Assembly (NCBI RefSeq): GCF_001426755.1
Contig: NZ_LMFJ01000001.1
Location: 2,124,601-2,188,600 of the forward strand
From: Aeromicrobium sp. Root495
GTDB lineage: Bacteria > Actinomycetota > Actinomycetes > Propionibacteriales > Nocardioidaceae
DNA length: 64,000 nucleotides
Direction of reading: 5' to 3'
The position numbers and the translations under genes were made by a program. Below, in pieces: positions 46,259 through 55,488 of this stretch (within the stretch, counting starts at the first letter, position 1; each line of letters opens with the position of its first letter). The notes beneath the pieces were generated by a model. It did no database searches and was not told the DNA's origin. It saw only the letters and a list, made by a program, of their open reading frames with translations.

Positions 46259-47881
46259 ATGTCCGTCATCGAGCAGGCCCAGGCCTGGCTGGCCCAGGAT
46301 CCCGACCCCGTCACCCGCGCCGAGCTGCAGGACCTGCTCGACGCGGACGACCAGGAGGCCCTGGCCGACCGCTTCGGCCAGCGTCTGCAGTTCGGCACCG
46401 CCGGGCTGCGGGGCGCGCTGGGCGCCGGGCCCAACCGGATGAACCGGGTCATCGTGGCGCAGGCGGCGGCCGGCCTCGCGCAGTACCTCCTCGACCACGC
46501 GCCCGACGGCACCACCCCCTCGGTCGTCGTGGGGTACGACGCCCGCCACAACTCCGACGTCTTCGCCCGCGACACGGCGGAGATCGCCGAGGGTCTCGGC
46601 GTCCGCGCCTACCTGCTGCCCGAGGCGCTGCCCACACCCGTCCTCGCCTTCGCCATCCGCCACCTCGGTGCGTCGGCCGGCGTCATGGTGACGGCGTCGC
46701 ACAACCCGCCCCAGGACAACGGCTACAAGGTCTACCTCGAGGACTCGAGCCAGATCGTCCCGCCGGCCGACAGCGACATCTCCGATGCCATCGACGCCGT
46801 CGGACCCGTCGACCAGCTGGCGCGCGGGCTCGACTTCGAGGTGCTCGGGCCCGAGGTCGCCGAGGCCTACGTGCAGGCGTGCGTCGCGCTGGCCCAGGAC
46901 GGACCCCGCGACGTCGTGGCCGTCTACACGCCCATGCACGGGGTCGGTCGCGACACGCTCGTCGAGGTGGTGCGCCAGGCCGGCTTCCCCGCGCTCCACG
47001 TGGTGCGCGAGCAGGGCGATCCCGACCCGGACTTCCCCACCGTCGTCTTCCCCAACCCCGAGGAGCCGGGCGCCATGGACCTGGCGCTCAAGCTCGCCTC
47101 CGAGGTGGGCGCCGACATCATCGTGGCCAACGACCCCGACGCGGACCGCTGCGCCGTGGGCGTCCGCGACGGCGAGTCGTACCGCATGCTCACGGGCGAC
47201 CAGACCGGCGCGCTCCTAGCCGACCACATGCTGCGGCGCGGCGCCACGGGCACCTACGCCGCCTCGATCGTGAGCTCGGACCTGCTCGGCCGCCAGGCGG
47301 CGGCGTACGGGCAGCCGTGGCAGCAGACGCTCACGGGCTTCAAGTGGATCGGCAAGATCGAGGACCTCGCGTTCGGGTACGAGGAGGCGCTCGGCTACTC
47401 CGTCGCCCCGCACATCGCACGCGACAAGGACGGCGTCTCGGCCGTCCTCGCGGCGCTGGAGCTTGCGGCCGAGCTCAAGGCGGAGGGGCTCACGCTCCTC
47501 GACCGCCTCGACGCCGTCTACCGCGAGCACGGCCTCCACGCCACGGGTCAGCTCTCGGTGCGCGTCGAGGACCTCTCGATCATCGCCGACGCCATGGCGA
47601 CGCTGCGCACCACGCCCCCTTCCTCGCTCGGCGGGCTCGAGGTGACCTCGGTGGACGACCTCGAGCTCGGCTATCGCGGGCTCCCGGCCACCGACGGCAT
47701 CCGGCTCGGGCTGGGCGAGGCCACCCGCATCATCGCGCGGCCGTCAGGCACCGAGCCCAAGCTCAAGTGCTACATCGAGGTGGTCACGCCGGTCACCGGG
47801 TCGGTCGACGAGGCCCGCGCCGAGGCCACGGACCAGCTCGAGCGCATCAAGGCCGACCTCGCCGCCGCCCTCGGCCTCTGA
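46259..47881 (+). CDS. Phosphohexomutase (PMM/PGM family, pmmB-like), 540 aa
   Basis: This alpha-D-phosphohexomutase superfamily enzyme moves phosphate between C1 and C6 (or C5 of pentoses). The phosphoserine loop VTASHNP has Ser147. The metal loop is NDPDADR, the sugar loop GYEEALGYSV and the phosphate-binding loop RPSGTEPKLKCY. Directly after the purine phosphorylase it could act as a phosphopentomutase, turning (deoxy)ribose-1-P into the 5-P used by DeoC at 54.7 kb; members of this clade are often annotated phospho-sugar mutase. The substrate is not decided by sequence. Confidence 0.92.
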   Translation: MSVIEQAQAWLAQDPDPVTRAELQDLLDADDQEALADRFGQRLQFGTAGLRGALGAGPNRMNRVIVAQAAAGLAQYLLDHAPDGTTPSVVVGYDARHNSDVFARDTAEIAEGLGVRAYLLPEALPTPVLAFAIRHLGASAGVMVTASHNPPQDNGYKVYLEDSSQIVPPADSDISDAIDAVGPVDQLARGLDFEVLGPEVAEAYVQACVALAQDGPRDVVAVYTPMHGVGRDTLVEVVRQAGFPALHVVREQGDPDPDFPTVVFPNPEEPGAMDLALKLASEVGADIIVANDPDADRCAVGVRDGESYRMLTGDQTGALLADHMLRRGATGTYAASIVSSDLLGRQAAAYGQPWQQTLTGFKWIGKIEDLAFGYEEALGYSVAPHIARDKDGVSAVLAALELAAELKAEGLTLLDRLDAVYREHGLHATGQLSVRVEDLSIIADAMATLRTTPPSSLGGLEVTSVDDLELGYRGLPATDGIRLGLGEATRIIARPSGTEPKLKCYIEVVTPVTGSVDEARAEATDQLERIKADLAAALGL

Positions 47882-47894
47882 CCCACCGCGGTTC

Positions 47895-47950
47895 GACCGA
47901 CGATGAAGGGTTGAGGTCGCAGCAGCGACCTGCCGCCCTCGTCGTTCGTC
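47895..47950. repeat. Nested palindromic repeat, copy B
   Basis: The outer motifs GACCGACGATGAAGGG and CCCTCGTCGTTCGTC enclose the hairpin AGGTCGC-AGCA-GCGACCT. The outer arms and layout match copy A at 24611-24670. It sits between the convergent phosphomutase and nuclease genes, so it can act as a bidirectional terminator. Confidence 0.6.
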
Positions 47951-47968
47951 CGGCCCCGGTGGGGCTGG

Positions 47969-50900
47969 CTACTTCTTCGTGACGGTCACCGTCGTCGACG
48001 TGGAGGAGCCGATGGCCAGGGTGTTCCCGGCCCAGGAGACGGTGAGCTTCTTGGTGCCCGTGGTCGAGAACGGCCTCAGCGCGACCGTGGCCACACCGTC
48101 CTTCACCGTCGCGGTGCCCACGGTGTGCGTGCCGAACCGCACCGTCACGATGCCGCCTGTCGCGGTGAAGCCCTTCGTGGTCACGGCGACCTTCACCGCG
48201 CCCTTGGACCTCTTCACCACGAGCCGCCTCGGCGACGCGCTGGACCTGAGGCTCGACGACGCACGCCTGATCACGTGCGTGAAGGTCGTGTCGGCCGGCT
48301 CGAGCACGTCGTTGCCGCCGTAGAAGACCTCCACCTCGTGCGCGCCGGGCTCGAGGGCCGTGGGGTCGAGCCGCAGCGTGGCGCGGCCGGCCCGGAGGGT
48401 GCCGAGCCCCAGCAGCTCACCGTCGGCGACGGCGTAGACCAGGCCGGTGGCCACCGGGTCCGCCTTCACGGTCACGAGCCCCGACGTCCCGTAGGCGCTC
48501 GAGGCGGACGTCGCGCTGAGCGGCGTCGTGGCCCTCAGGACCGTGAGGCGTGTCGTGGCCACGGCGGCGGCGTGCTCGCCGTCGCCCTCGTAGGAGACCG
48601 TCAGCGTGCGGGCCCCGACGGGCAGCGCGCCCGTGCCGAACGAGACGGTCGCCTTCCCGCCCGCCAGCGAGGCATCGCCGAGCACCGTGTCGCCGTCCTT
48701 GACCGTGACCGTTCCCGTGGCCGCCGGGGAACCCTCGGCCCCCGCGACGGTCACGCCCACGGAGGCATCGCTTCCGCGACGGACGGAGCCCGGACCGCGG
48801 ACGTCGAGCGACGACGCCGCCGGGTCGGCGTCGAAGCCGATGATCGACGGGTCGTGGTCGCTCGCGCGGAACGGCGAGTCGTCGTAGAGATTCGTGACGT
48901 TGCCGTTGAACCGGCTGTACTCGCGGGCGATCGACTCGGGCGCGTTGATCTGCCAGACGTCGGCACCGCGCACGCGCCGGCTGGCCGCGGGCGAGGCGAA
49001 GACGTGGTCGAGCGAGCCCACCAGGCCGTCGAACTGGTACGTGTCCTTGCCCGAGAGCGCGTCGGAGACGTTGACGAAGCCGGCGTCCTCGAGGACCTTC
49101 ACCGGGTCCTCCTTGGCGTAGGCGTTGAAGTCGCCGGCGAGGAGGACGCGATCGGTGCCGGCCACCGCGGAACGCTCCTGGGCGAAGGCGACCAGCGCCT
49201 CGGCCTGCTCCACACGGGCGTGGTTGGACGCACCCTGACCGTCCTTCTGGTCGGCGTCCACCCCGGTGCCCGAGCCCTTGGACTTGAAGTGGTTGGCGAT
49301 CACCACGAAGTCCGACGACGCGCCGGACCCGACCGGGCGGAAGGCCTGTGAGAGCGGAGCACGGGCGTTGGCGAACGCGGGACTGTCCAGGATGGTCGAG
49401 CCACCGACGGGCGACACCGCGGCCTTCTTGTAGACGAACGCCGTGCGGATGACGTCGGATCCGGAGGTCGGGACCGTGGCGGGCGAGACGACACCGGCCC
49501 AGACGTCCTTGCCCTCGTGAGCGTTGAGCGCCGCGACGAAGGTGTTGAGCGCCGCGTCGCGGGGCTGGCCGAGCGCCGCAGAGTTCTCGAGCTCCTCGAC
49601 GGCCACGATGTCGGCGTCGAGCGTCGAGAAGGCCTTCACGATCTTGACCTGCTGGCGCGCGAGGCTCGCGGCCGTCGCGGCGCCGCGCGGACCGTTGTTG
49701 GTGCACTCGTCGTTGGTGATGGGGTTCCCGGCGCGGTCGTCGTAGTACGTGCAGGTGCCGCGGCCGGAGGCGACGTAGGCCTCGCCCGTGGTCGGGAAGT
49801 AGTTGAGCACGTTGAACGAGCCCACCGTGACCTGTCCGCCCACCGGCTCAGGAGCCGCCGTCCGGGTGGAGGAGAACGTGGCCGGGGCGCCGTCGGTGCC
49901 GGTGAGGCGAGCGGTCGGCTGCAGCTTCCAGCCGAAGCGGTAGTCGAGCACGACCGGGGCCGTGAAGGTGGCCCGAGCTCCCTGGCGTACCTCGTTGGTG
50001 GGGGTCAGCCACGGGACCGGGACGCCCCGGTCGGTGGTCAGGTAGTTGACGCTCGAGCCGTCGTCGAGCGTGACGAGCCGGCGCGCGTTGTCGGCGACGA
50101 GCGCCGTGTACTCCGGCGTGCGCGGACGCACCACGTCCGTGGGCTGGGGCAGCGGCGACGTGCCGGCCGCGAGTCCGACCTCTCCGTACTGGTGGGTCGC
50201 GTAGTTGTCGGTGATCGTGTACGAGCCCTGGGGCTCGAGGAGCATGCCTTCGAAGGTCTCGCGCTGCGCCTCCGTGAGCGGGAACGCGACGGTGGCCGGC
50301 TTGACGGCCTGTGCCGGGGTGTCCAGGACCTTCCAGGTCCCTGCAGCAGGCACGAGCTCGGTCAGGCCGCTGAACTCCTTGACCGTGCCGGTGACCTCGA
50401 CGTGGTCGCCCACCTCGACGTCGGCCGCGAAGGCCTTGGAGTAGACGAAGACCCCGTCCGACGCCGTGTGGGACGCGAGGTCGGCGTCGCCGCCGGAGCC
50501 CTCGGTCTGGATGTAGGCGCCGTCGTACCCGCCCGTGGGATAGGTGGCCGTCACGACGCCCGTGGTCCTGGCCGCAGTGCCCGCGAGAGGGCTGGCGGCG
50601 CCGGTCCCCTGGATCTCGGCGATCGTCCTGGCCGCCGTGGTGGGCGGCGGGGTGGTGTCCTTGACGCACGCGGTCCCGCACGCCGTGGGCGAGGGATCGG
50701 TCGCAGCGAAGTCGGCCGCGTTGTCGTCGGTGTCGGTGCCGCCGCTGCGGCTGATCGACTTCGCGACGCCGTAGCCCGAGGCCTTGGGCGTCCCCTCGTA
50801 CGTGGTGGAGAGGCCGTAGCCCAGGAGGTCGACGACGGAGCTGTTGGCCAGGACGGTCGCCCGGTCACCCGTCAGCGCCGTGGTGCTCCTCGACAGGGCG

Positions 50901-51316
50901 AGCGTGCCGCCGTTGGCGTTCCCGGAGAACGCGACCGTCGAGGCCACGTCAGGCGTCGGGAGCGCAGCACCGTTGTCGGCGTTGTTGTTGCCGGAGACCA
51001 GGAGCGTCCTGCCGGCAGGGATGACGTGGTCGCCCAGGGCGATCGTGCTCGTGAAGTCCGTCGTCGCGCTGTAGGGGCGGTACTGCAGCGACCAGCCGGA
51101 GACGTCGACGTCCTGGTCGGTGGGGTTCTTGATCTCGACGAACTTGTTGAGGTAGCCGGCCCCGGCGGATCCGCCGTTGAGGTAGGCCTCGTCGATGACG
51201 AGGTGGTCGGCCGACGCGGCCGTGGCACTGCTGGGCAGCGCCACCGCCCCGGCTGCGGCCAGGGCCGTGCCGGCCAGGAGGCCGATCAGGCGACGAGAGG
51301 TGAGGACACGGGACAT
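47969..51316 (-). CDS. Secreted ExeM/NucH-type endonuclease with lamin-tail, OB, nuclease and Ig-like domains, 1115 aa
   Basis: This extracellular nuclease would degrade DNA (and possibly RNA). The signal peptide is residues 1 to about 33. The lamin-tail domain at about 35-175 includes FVEIKNPTDQDVDVSGWSLQY. An OB-fold region follows at about 230-365, then the endonuclease/exonuclease/phosphatase domain at about 505-825 with SFNVLNYF, VAVEELEN, VIANHFKSKG, LLAGDFNAYAKEDP and ASDHDPSIIGF. Three Ig-like modules of about 90 residues end the protein, which has no anchor motif. The related nucH of corynebacteria belongs to phosphate-starvation genes. It lies downstream of the 5'-nucleotidase on the same strand. 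Confidence 0.92.
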   Translation of the reverse strand: MSRVLTSRRLIGLLAGTALAAAGAVALPSSATAASADHLVIDEAYLNGGSAGAGYLNKFVEIKNPTDQDVDVSGWSLQYRPYSATTDFTSTIALGDHVIPAGRTLLVSGNNNADNGAALPTPDVASTVAFSGNANGGTLALSRSTTALTGDRATVLANSSVVDLLGYGLSTTYEGTPKASGYGVAKSISRSGGTDTDDNAADFAATDPSPTACGTACVKDTTPPPTTAARTIAEIQGTGAASPLAGTAARTTGVVTATYPTGGYDGAYIQTEGSGGDADLASHTASDGVFVYSKAFAADVEVGDHVEVTGTVKEFSGLTELVPAAGTWKVLDTPAQAVKPATVAFPLTEAQRETFEGMLLEPQGSYTITDNYATHQYGEVGLAAGTSPLPQPTDVVRPRTPEYTALVADNARRLVTLDDGSSVNYLTTDRGVPVPWLTPTNEVRQGARATFTAPVVLDYRFGWKLQPTARLTGTDGAPATFSSTRTAAPEPVGGQVTVGSFNVLNYFPTTGEAYVASGRGTCTYYDDRAGNPITNDECTNNGPRGAATAASLARQQVKIVKAFSTLDADIVAVEELENSAALGQPRDAALNTFVAALNAHEGKDVWAGVVSPATVPTSGSDVIRTAFVYKKAAVSPVGGSTILDSPAFANARAPLSQAFRPVGSGASSDFVVIANHFKSKGSGTGVDADQKDGQGASNHARVEQAEALVAFAQERSAVAGTDRVLLAGDFNAYAKEDPVKVLEDAGFVNVSDALSGKDTYQFDGLVGSLDHVFASPAASRRVRGADVWQINAPESIAREYSRFNGNVTNLYDDSPFRASDHDPSIIGFDADPAASSLDVRGPGSVRRGSDASVGVTVAGAEGSPAATGTVTVKDGDTVLGDASLAGGKATVSFGTGALPVGARTLTVSYEGDGEHAAAVATTRLTVLRATTPLSATSASSAYGTSGLVTVKADPVATGLVYAVADGELLGLGTLRAGRATLRLDPTALEPGAHEVEVFYGGNDVLEPADTTFTHVIRRASSSLRSSASPRRLVVKRSKGAVKVAVTTKGFTATGGIVTVRFGTHTVGTATVKDGVATVALRPFSTTGTKKLTVSWAGNTLAIGSSTSTTVTVTKK

Positions 51317-51350
51317 GACGAACTCCTGGCTCGGGGCGTGCGGGTCCGTT

Positions 51351-51389
51351 CGACAGGATCAGGGAGCGGCGTGCTCCCCGAGCCTGTCG
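51351..51389. repeat. REP-like palindrome between nuclease and 5'-nucleotidase genes
   Basis: The outer arms CGACAGG / CCTGTCG and inner arms GGGAGC / GCTCCC resemble the CGACAGGCTCAGGGAGC-type palindromic repeat common in high-GC genomes, as I remember it. It lies between two same-strand genes and may reduce readthrough. Confidence 0.55.
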
Positions 51390-51399
51390 AGGGAGGGAT

Positions 51400-54300
51400 C
51401 TACTTCTTGACGACCTTGATCGACACCCGGCCGCTCGAGGCGAGCGCGGTGTCGTTGCCGGCGTAGGACACGGTGAAGGTCGAGGTGCCGACCTTCGTGA
51501 GCGGTCGCAGCGTCACCGTGACGGCGCCGTTCTTCACGGTCCCGGCCCCGACGACGATCGTCCCCTTCTTGACGGTGACCTTGCCGCCGGACGGCGCGAA
51601 GCCCCGGGCCGAGACGGTGACGGCGACCTTGGCCTTGGTCCTGGACGCGACGATCTTCTTCGTCGCGACCTTGGCCCTGGTGGTGGTGGCCGCCTTGGTG
51701 ACGGTCACGGTGACCGGCACGTCGGTGGGCTCGAACTGGTCGCTCCCGTTGAAGAAGACGTCCAGCGTGTAGGTGCCGGGCTTCAGCGCCGTCTTGTCGA
51801 GCGTGACCGTCCCCTGGCCGTTCGTCAGGGTGCCGATGCCGACGACGTCCGACCCGTTGGTCACGTAGACCAGCCCGCGGGCACCCGAGGCTCCGGAGAC
51901 CCGCACCGTGGCCGACGTCCCGTAGGGCGTGGGCGCCGGGCTGGTGGCCGCGAGGTTCACGAGGCCCTTGGCGAGGTCGACGTCTGCCGTCGTGGTGGAG
52001 GACAGGTGGTCCGGGTCGCCGGCGTACTCGGCCGTGATGGTGCTCGTGCCGATGGGCAGGGTCGAGACGTCGGCCGGGATCGTGACCGAGCCGTCCGTGA
52101 GGCTGCCCGTGCCGAGGACCGTGTCCCCCGACCTCAGCGTGACCTTGCCACCTGGCGTGGTGCCGGTGGCCGAGCCGACGTCGACCGTGACGTCGACCGG
52201 CTCGCCGCGACGCGGGTTGGGCTCGACGGAGATCGACGCGCTCGTGGCCGCCTCGGCGACCTTGACCGAGACGGTTCCCTGCGCCGCCGGGAGGCCGCTG
52301 GCCCCCGCGTAGGCCACGGTGAGCTCCGAGGTGCCGGCACCGATCTTCTCGGTGTCGATCGTGACGTCGGCCTTGCCGTCGGCGAGCGTGCCGGTGCCGA
52401 GCTCCGTGGAGCCGTCGAGGACCTTCACCGCGCCGGTCGGGGCGGCGCCGGGTGCCGTCGCGGTGACGTGCACCGTGGTGTCCTCGCCGAAGACGGCGTC
52501 GTCGGCCGTGGCCGTGATGCGGGCGCCCTTGACCGTGAGCGGGATCGTGGTGCGGGTCCCGCTGGGGTACGCCGTGGCCTCGAGGACGAGGTCGCCGGTC
52601 ACGCCGGCCGGCAGCGCACCGGAGATCGTGGCTGCGCCGTCGGTGACGGTGCTCGACCCGAGGTTCTTCAGGGTCGCGCCGTCCTTCGTGATCTTGGCCG
52701 AGACGGACTTGTTGGCCGGGCTGCCGAGCGAGGTCAGGTCGAGCTTGGCGAGGCCGACCGACAGGTCGGAGCCGACGCGGTACTCGCTCTTGACCCCCGT
52801 CGCCTTGACCGCGTGGCGGGCGTAGGACGGCGAGAGCGGCTGGTTCTTCTGGAGGTAGTCGATCCAGGCCTCGTAGTCGACGAGGCCGGTGTCGACGCCC
52901 TTGCCCTCGGTGAAGGCGCGGAAGTTGTCACCGCCGGACACGAGGAACGACGGCACGGCGACCTTGTACGAGGCCGTGGGCGAGACGGGCTCGTCGTTCA
53001 CCCACAGCGACGTGATGCGGCTGCCGGCGGCCTTCGTGTCGTCGTACGTCCAGCGGACGTTGCTCGACGACCCGAGCGCCAGGAACGGCCGCGACGGGAC
53101 GGTCCCGTCGGGGTTGGTCTGCCACTGCTGCTCGAAGACCTTCTTGAGCGACGCACCGGTCAGCGTGACCGAGCTGAGGTTGTTGACGAACGGCAGGACC
53201 GCGTTGGCCTCCGCGTAGTTGACCGAGCCGTCCTTGTCGCTGGCGACCGCCGGGTCCTTCGTGAAGAAGAGCTCGTTGCGCAGTCCGCCGGGGTTGGTGA
53301 CCGCGAGATCGGCGCCGGCCGTCGTGTTCTTGACCTGCGCCAGCACGGCGTCGGAGACGAGGTTGCCCAGCGTGGACTCGTTGGAGCGGTCGTCCCGGTT
53401 GGTGCCCGAGTAGGCCGTCGTGATGTCGTCGGTGACCTCGCCGACCGGGGTCTCGCCGACCTTCTTGGCGTTCTCCAGCGCGGCGTCGACGATGGGCTTC
53501 ACGGCCGCGACGCGCGGGTAGGTGGACACGAGCGTGGCGTCGGCCGTGGTCGTGCGGGGCACGTTCTTGACGGTGTACGCCGTCACCTCGTCGGTGTCGG
53601 GGTCGACGGTCAGACCGATGTTGCCGATGTTCTCGCCGTAGCTGCCCGTCTGCAGGATCGGGCGGGTCTTCGTGGAGCCGGGGATCGGGCCGTCCCAGGC
53701 GTACTGCTTGTGAGTGTGTCCGGTGAAGATCGCGTCGACCGAGGCGTCGGTCTTGGTGGCGATGTCGGCGAAGGTGCCGCCGGCCGCGATCTCCTGCTGG
53801 ATCGTCGCGCCGTCGGGCGTCCCGGCGCCGGCACCCTCGTGGTAGTCAGCCACGATGACGTCGGGCTTGTCCGTGGCTGCGTTGAGATCGGCGACGGTCT
53901 GGTTGACGGCCTCGACGGGATCGGTGAGCTCGAGGTCGGAGATGCCCGCCGGCGACACGAGCGAAGGGGTCTCCTCGGTCAGCGCACCGACGACGGCCAC
54001 CTTCAGGCCGTTGACCGTGAACGTCTCGAACGCGGGGAGGAGCGGCTTGCCGGTGGTCTTGTCGATCACGTTGGCGGCGACGTACGGGAAGTCGGCTCGG
54101 TCGGACACCCGGCCCGTGAGGTCAGCGGCGCCCTTGTCGAGCTCGTGGTTGCCGACCGCCGAGACGTCGAGGTCGAGCGCGTTGAGCACGTCGATCGTCG
54201 GCTCGTCCTTCTGGGTGGCCGACGCGAAGAGCGAGGCACCGATGTTGTCGCCGGCCGAGAGGAAGAGCGACTTCCCCTCCCCCGCCTGGGCGCGGAGCTG

Positions 54301-54474
54301 CTCGAGCGTGCCGGCGAACTTCACCGTGTTGGCGTCGATCCGGCCGTGGAAGTCGTTGATGTCGAACAGCTGGATCGTGACGGGGTCGGCGGCTGAGGCC
54401 GGCACGGCGGTCAGGACGGACCCGACCAGGACGGTGGTGATGGCGGCGGACAGGCGTCCCCAGGCGATCTTCAC
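51400..54474 (-). CDS. Secreted 5'-nucleotidase/UshA-family protein with Ig-like C-terminus, 1024 aa
   Basis: This extracellular phosphoesterase removes phosphate from nucleotides to give nucleosides. The signal peptide is residues 1 to about 28 (AVPASA). The metallophosphatase domain has DINDFHGRI, SAGDNIGAS, AVGNHELDKG and IFTGHTHKQYAW. The 5'-nucleotidase C-terminal domain has VTNPGGLRNEL and the substrate-stacking region FLVSGGDNFRAF. Four to five Ig-like modules follow. The last three are clearly homologous to those of the adjacent nuclease. GTG 54474 is chosen because AAGGA precedes it and the signal peptide starts there; the longer frame is not supported. Upstream lies a possible PHO-box-like direct repeat. 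Confidence 0.92.
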   Translation of the reverse strand: MKIAWGRLSAAITTVLVGSVLTAVPASAADPVTIQLFDINDFHGRIDANTVKFAGTLEQLRAQAGEGKSLFLSAGDNIGASLFASATQKDEPTIDVLNALDLDVSAVGNHELDKGAADLTGRVSDRADFPYVAANVIDKTTGKPLLPAFETFTVNGLKVAVVGALTEETPSLVSPAGISDLELTDPVEAVNQTVADLNAATDKPDVIVADYHEGAGAGTPDGATIQQEIAAGGTFADIATKTDASVDAIFTGHTHKQYAWDGPIPGSTKTRPILQTGSYGENIGNIGLTVDPDTDEVTAYTVKNVPRTTTADATLVSTYPRVAAVKPIVDAALENAKKVGETPVGEVTDDITTAYSGTNRDDRSNESTLGNLVSDAVLAQVKNTTAGADLAVTNPGGLRNELFFTKDPAVASDKDGSVNYAEANAVLPFVNNLSSVTLTGASLKKVFEQQWQTNPDGTVPSRPFLALGSSSNVRWTYDDTKAAGSRITSLWVNDEPVSPTASYKVAVPSFLVSGGDNFRAFTEGKGVDTGLVDYEAWIDYLQKNQPLSPSYARHAVKATGVKSEYRVGSDLSVGLAKLDLTSLGSPANKSVSAKITKDGATLKNLGSSTVTDGAATISGALPAGVTGDLVLEATAYPSGTRTTIPLTVKGARITATADDAVFGEDTTVHVTATAPGAAPTGAVKVLDGSTELGTGTLADGKADVTIDTEKIGAGTSELTVAYAGASGLPAAQGTVSVKVAEAATSASISVEPNPRRGEPVDVTVDVGSATGTTPGGKVTLRSGDTVLGTGSLTDGSVTIPADVSTLPIGTSTITAEYAGDPDHLSSTTTADVDLAKGLVNLAATSPAPTPYGTSATVRVSGASGARGLVYVTNGSDVVGIGTLTNGQGTVTLDKTALKPGTYTLDVFFNGSDQFEPTDVPVTVTVTKAATTTRAKVATKKIVASRTKAKVAVTVSARGFAPSGGKVTVKKGTIVVGAGTVKNGAVTVTLRPLTKVGTSTFTVSYAGNDTALASSGRVSIKVVKK

Positions 54475-54540
54475 GAATGAGTTCCTTCTCGATGTGGTCT
54501 CGAGAGGATTCGACCGATGCTGTGCGCACGCAGGCCTGCG

Positions 54541-54562
54541 AGCAGGCGACCATGCGATGAAC
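54541..54562 (-). promoter_or_regulatory. PHO-box-like direct repeat upstream of the 5'-nucleotidase gene
   Basis: On the coding strand GTTCATCGCAT is followed directly by GGTCGCCTGCT, two 11-bp units resembling the G(G/T)TCA-type PhoP repeats of actinobacteria. They end about 67 bases before the start codon. The second unit is a weak match. Confidence 0.3.
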
Positions 54563-54597
54563 TCCACGCATCCCCCCGGATGACTGGTCGCCCTCAC

Positions 54598-54733
54598 CTC
54601 ACCCCACGGGGGTGTCCAGGGTCAAGGGTCCGACGGCGGCCCGCAGGTGTCGATCCGGTGAACCCTGTCCGGGAGGCCTCGACGAGCGCAGCGAGCGGAC
54701 GGAAGGAGCGCGAAGCGGCGCGAGCGCGGGCGC
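54598..54733. other. Intergenic stretch upstream of the 5'-nucleotidase, downstream of deoC
   Basis: There is no gene here. It contains repeated GCGAGCG/GCGCGAAGCG-like words at about 54682-54731 (GAGCGCAGCGAGCG, AGCGCGAAGCGGCGCGAGCG), a low-complexity pattern often seen as intergenic filler in high-GC genomes. The short pair CAGGGT/ACCCTG could form a weak terminator for deoC. Confidence 0.4.
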
Positions 54734-55453
54734 CTAGTAGGAGGACGCGTCGGTGGCGCCGGTGCCCTCGCTGCCGGCGACGCGCGCTGCGACGTCGTCG
54801 AGGATCGTGGCCGACGCGCTCGTGCCGAAGCGGGTGACGCCGAGCTCGCGCATCTGCAGCAGGGTGTCGAGGCTGCGCACGCCGCCCGAGGCCTTCACCT
54901 GGACCGCGTCGCTCACCTCGGCCCGCATGATCCTCAGGTGCTCGACCGTGGCGCCGCCGCCGGCGAACCCGGTGGAGGTCTTCACGAAGCTGGCTCCGGC
55001 CCGCTCGGCCGCGTGGCACGCCGCCACGACCTGGCCGTCGTCGAGGTAGGCCGTCTCCAGGATGACCTTCACGACGTGCCCGTCGGCGGCCTCGACGACG
55101 GCGCGGATGTCCTGCTCCACGTCGTCGAGCATCGCGCTGCGCAGTCGACCGATGTTGAGCACCATGTCGAGCTCGACGGCGCCGTCGGCGAGGGCCTGGC
55201 GCGCCTCGGCCACCTTGGCCGCGGTGGACGTGGTCCCGTGCGGGAACCCGATGACGGTGCCGGTGGCCACGCCCGTGCCCTCGAGGCGGTCCACCACGTG
55301 AGGCACGTCGCCGGGGCGGACGCACACGCTGAAGAGCGAGTACCGGGCGGCGACCTCGAGCTCGGCGTCCACCTCGGCGAGCGTGAGCTCGGGCTTGAGG
55401 ATGGCGTGGTCGATGGTGGCCGCGACGTCGGCGACGGAGAGGTGGAACGACAT
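54734..55453 (-). CDS. deoC: Deoxyribose-phosphate aldolase, 239 aa
   Basis: This enzyme splits 2-deoxyribose-5-phosphate into glyceraldehyde-3-phosphate and acetaldehyde. The Schiff-base lysine is Lys158 in ASFVKTSTGF, the proton-relay lysine Lys187 in VQVKASGGVR and Asp96 in ELDMVLNIG. ATG 55453 is chosen because TAGGAT lies 7 nt upstream, the leaderless pattern, although an ATG at 55462 is in frame. It is divergent from the uridine-kinase-like gene, which has its own TAGGCT box. It completes deoxynucleoside catabolism with the phosphorylases in this region. Confidence 0.95.
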   Translation of the reverse strand: MSFHLSVADVAATIDHAILKPELTLAEVDAELEVAARYSLFSVCVRPGDVPHVVDRLEGTGVATGTVIGFPHGTTSTAAKVAEARQALADGAVELDMVLNIGRLRSAMLDDVEQDIRAVVEAADGHVVKVILETAYLDDGQVVAACHAAERAGASFVKTSTGFAGGGATVEHLRIMRAEVSDAVQVKASGGVRSLDTLLQMRELGVTRFGTSASATILDDVAARVAGSEGTGATDASSY

Positions 55454-55488
55454 GTCCACCATCCTAGGAGCCCGTCTAGGCTGGACGG

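Noticed and set aside
52006-54396. A 796-codon plus-strand frame opposite the 5'-nucleotidase
   Set aside because: It is an antisense artefact; the minus-strand product has intact metallophosphatase motifs.
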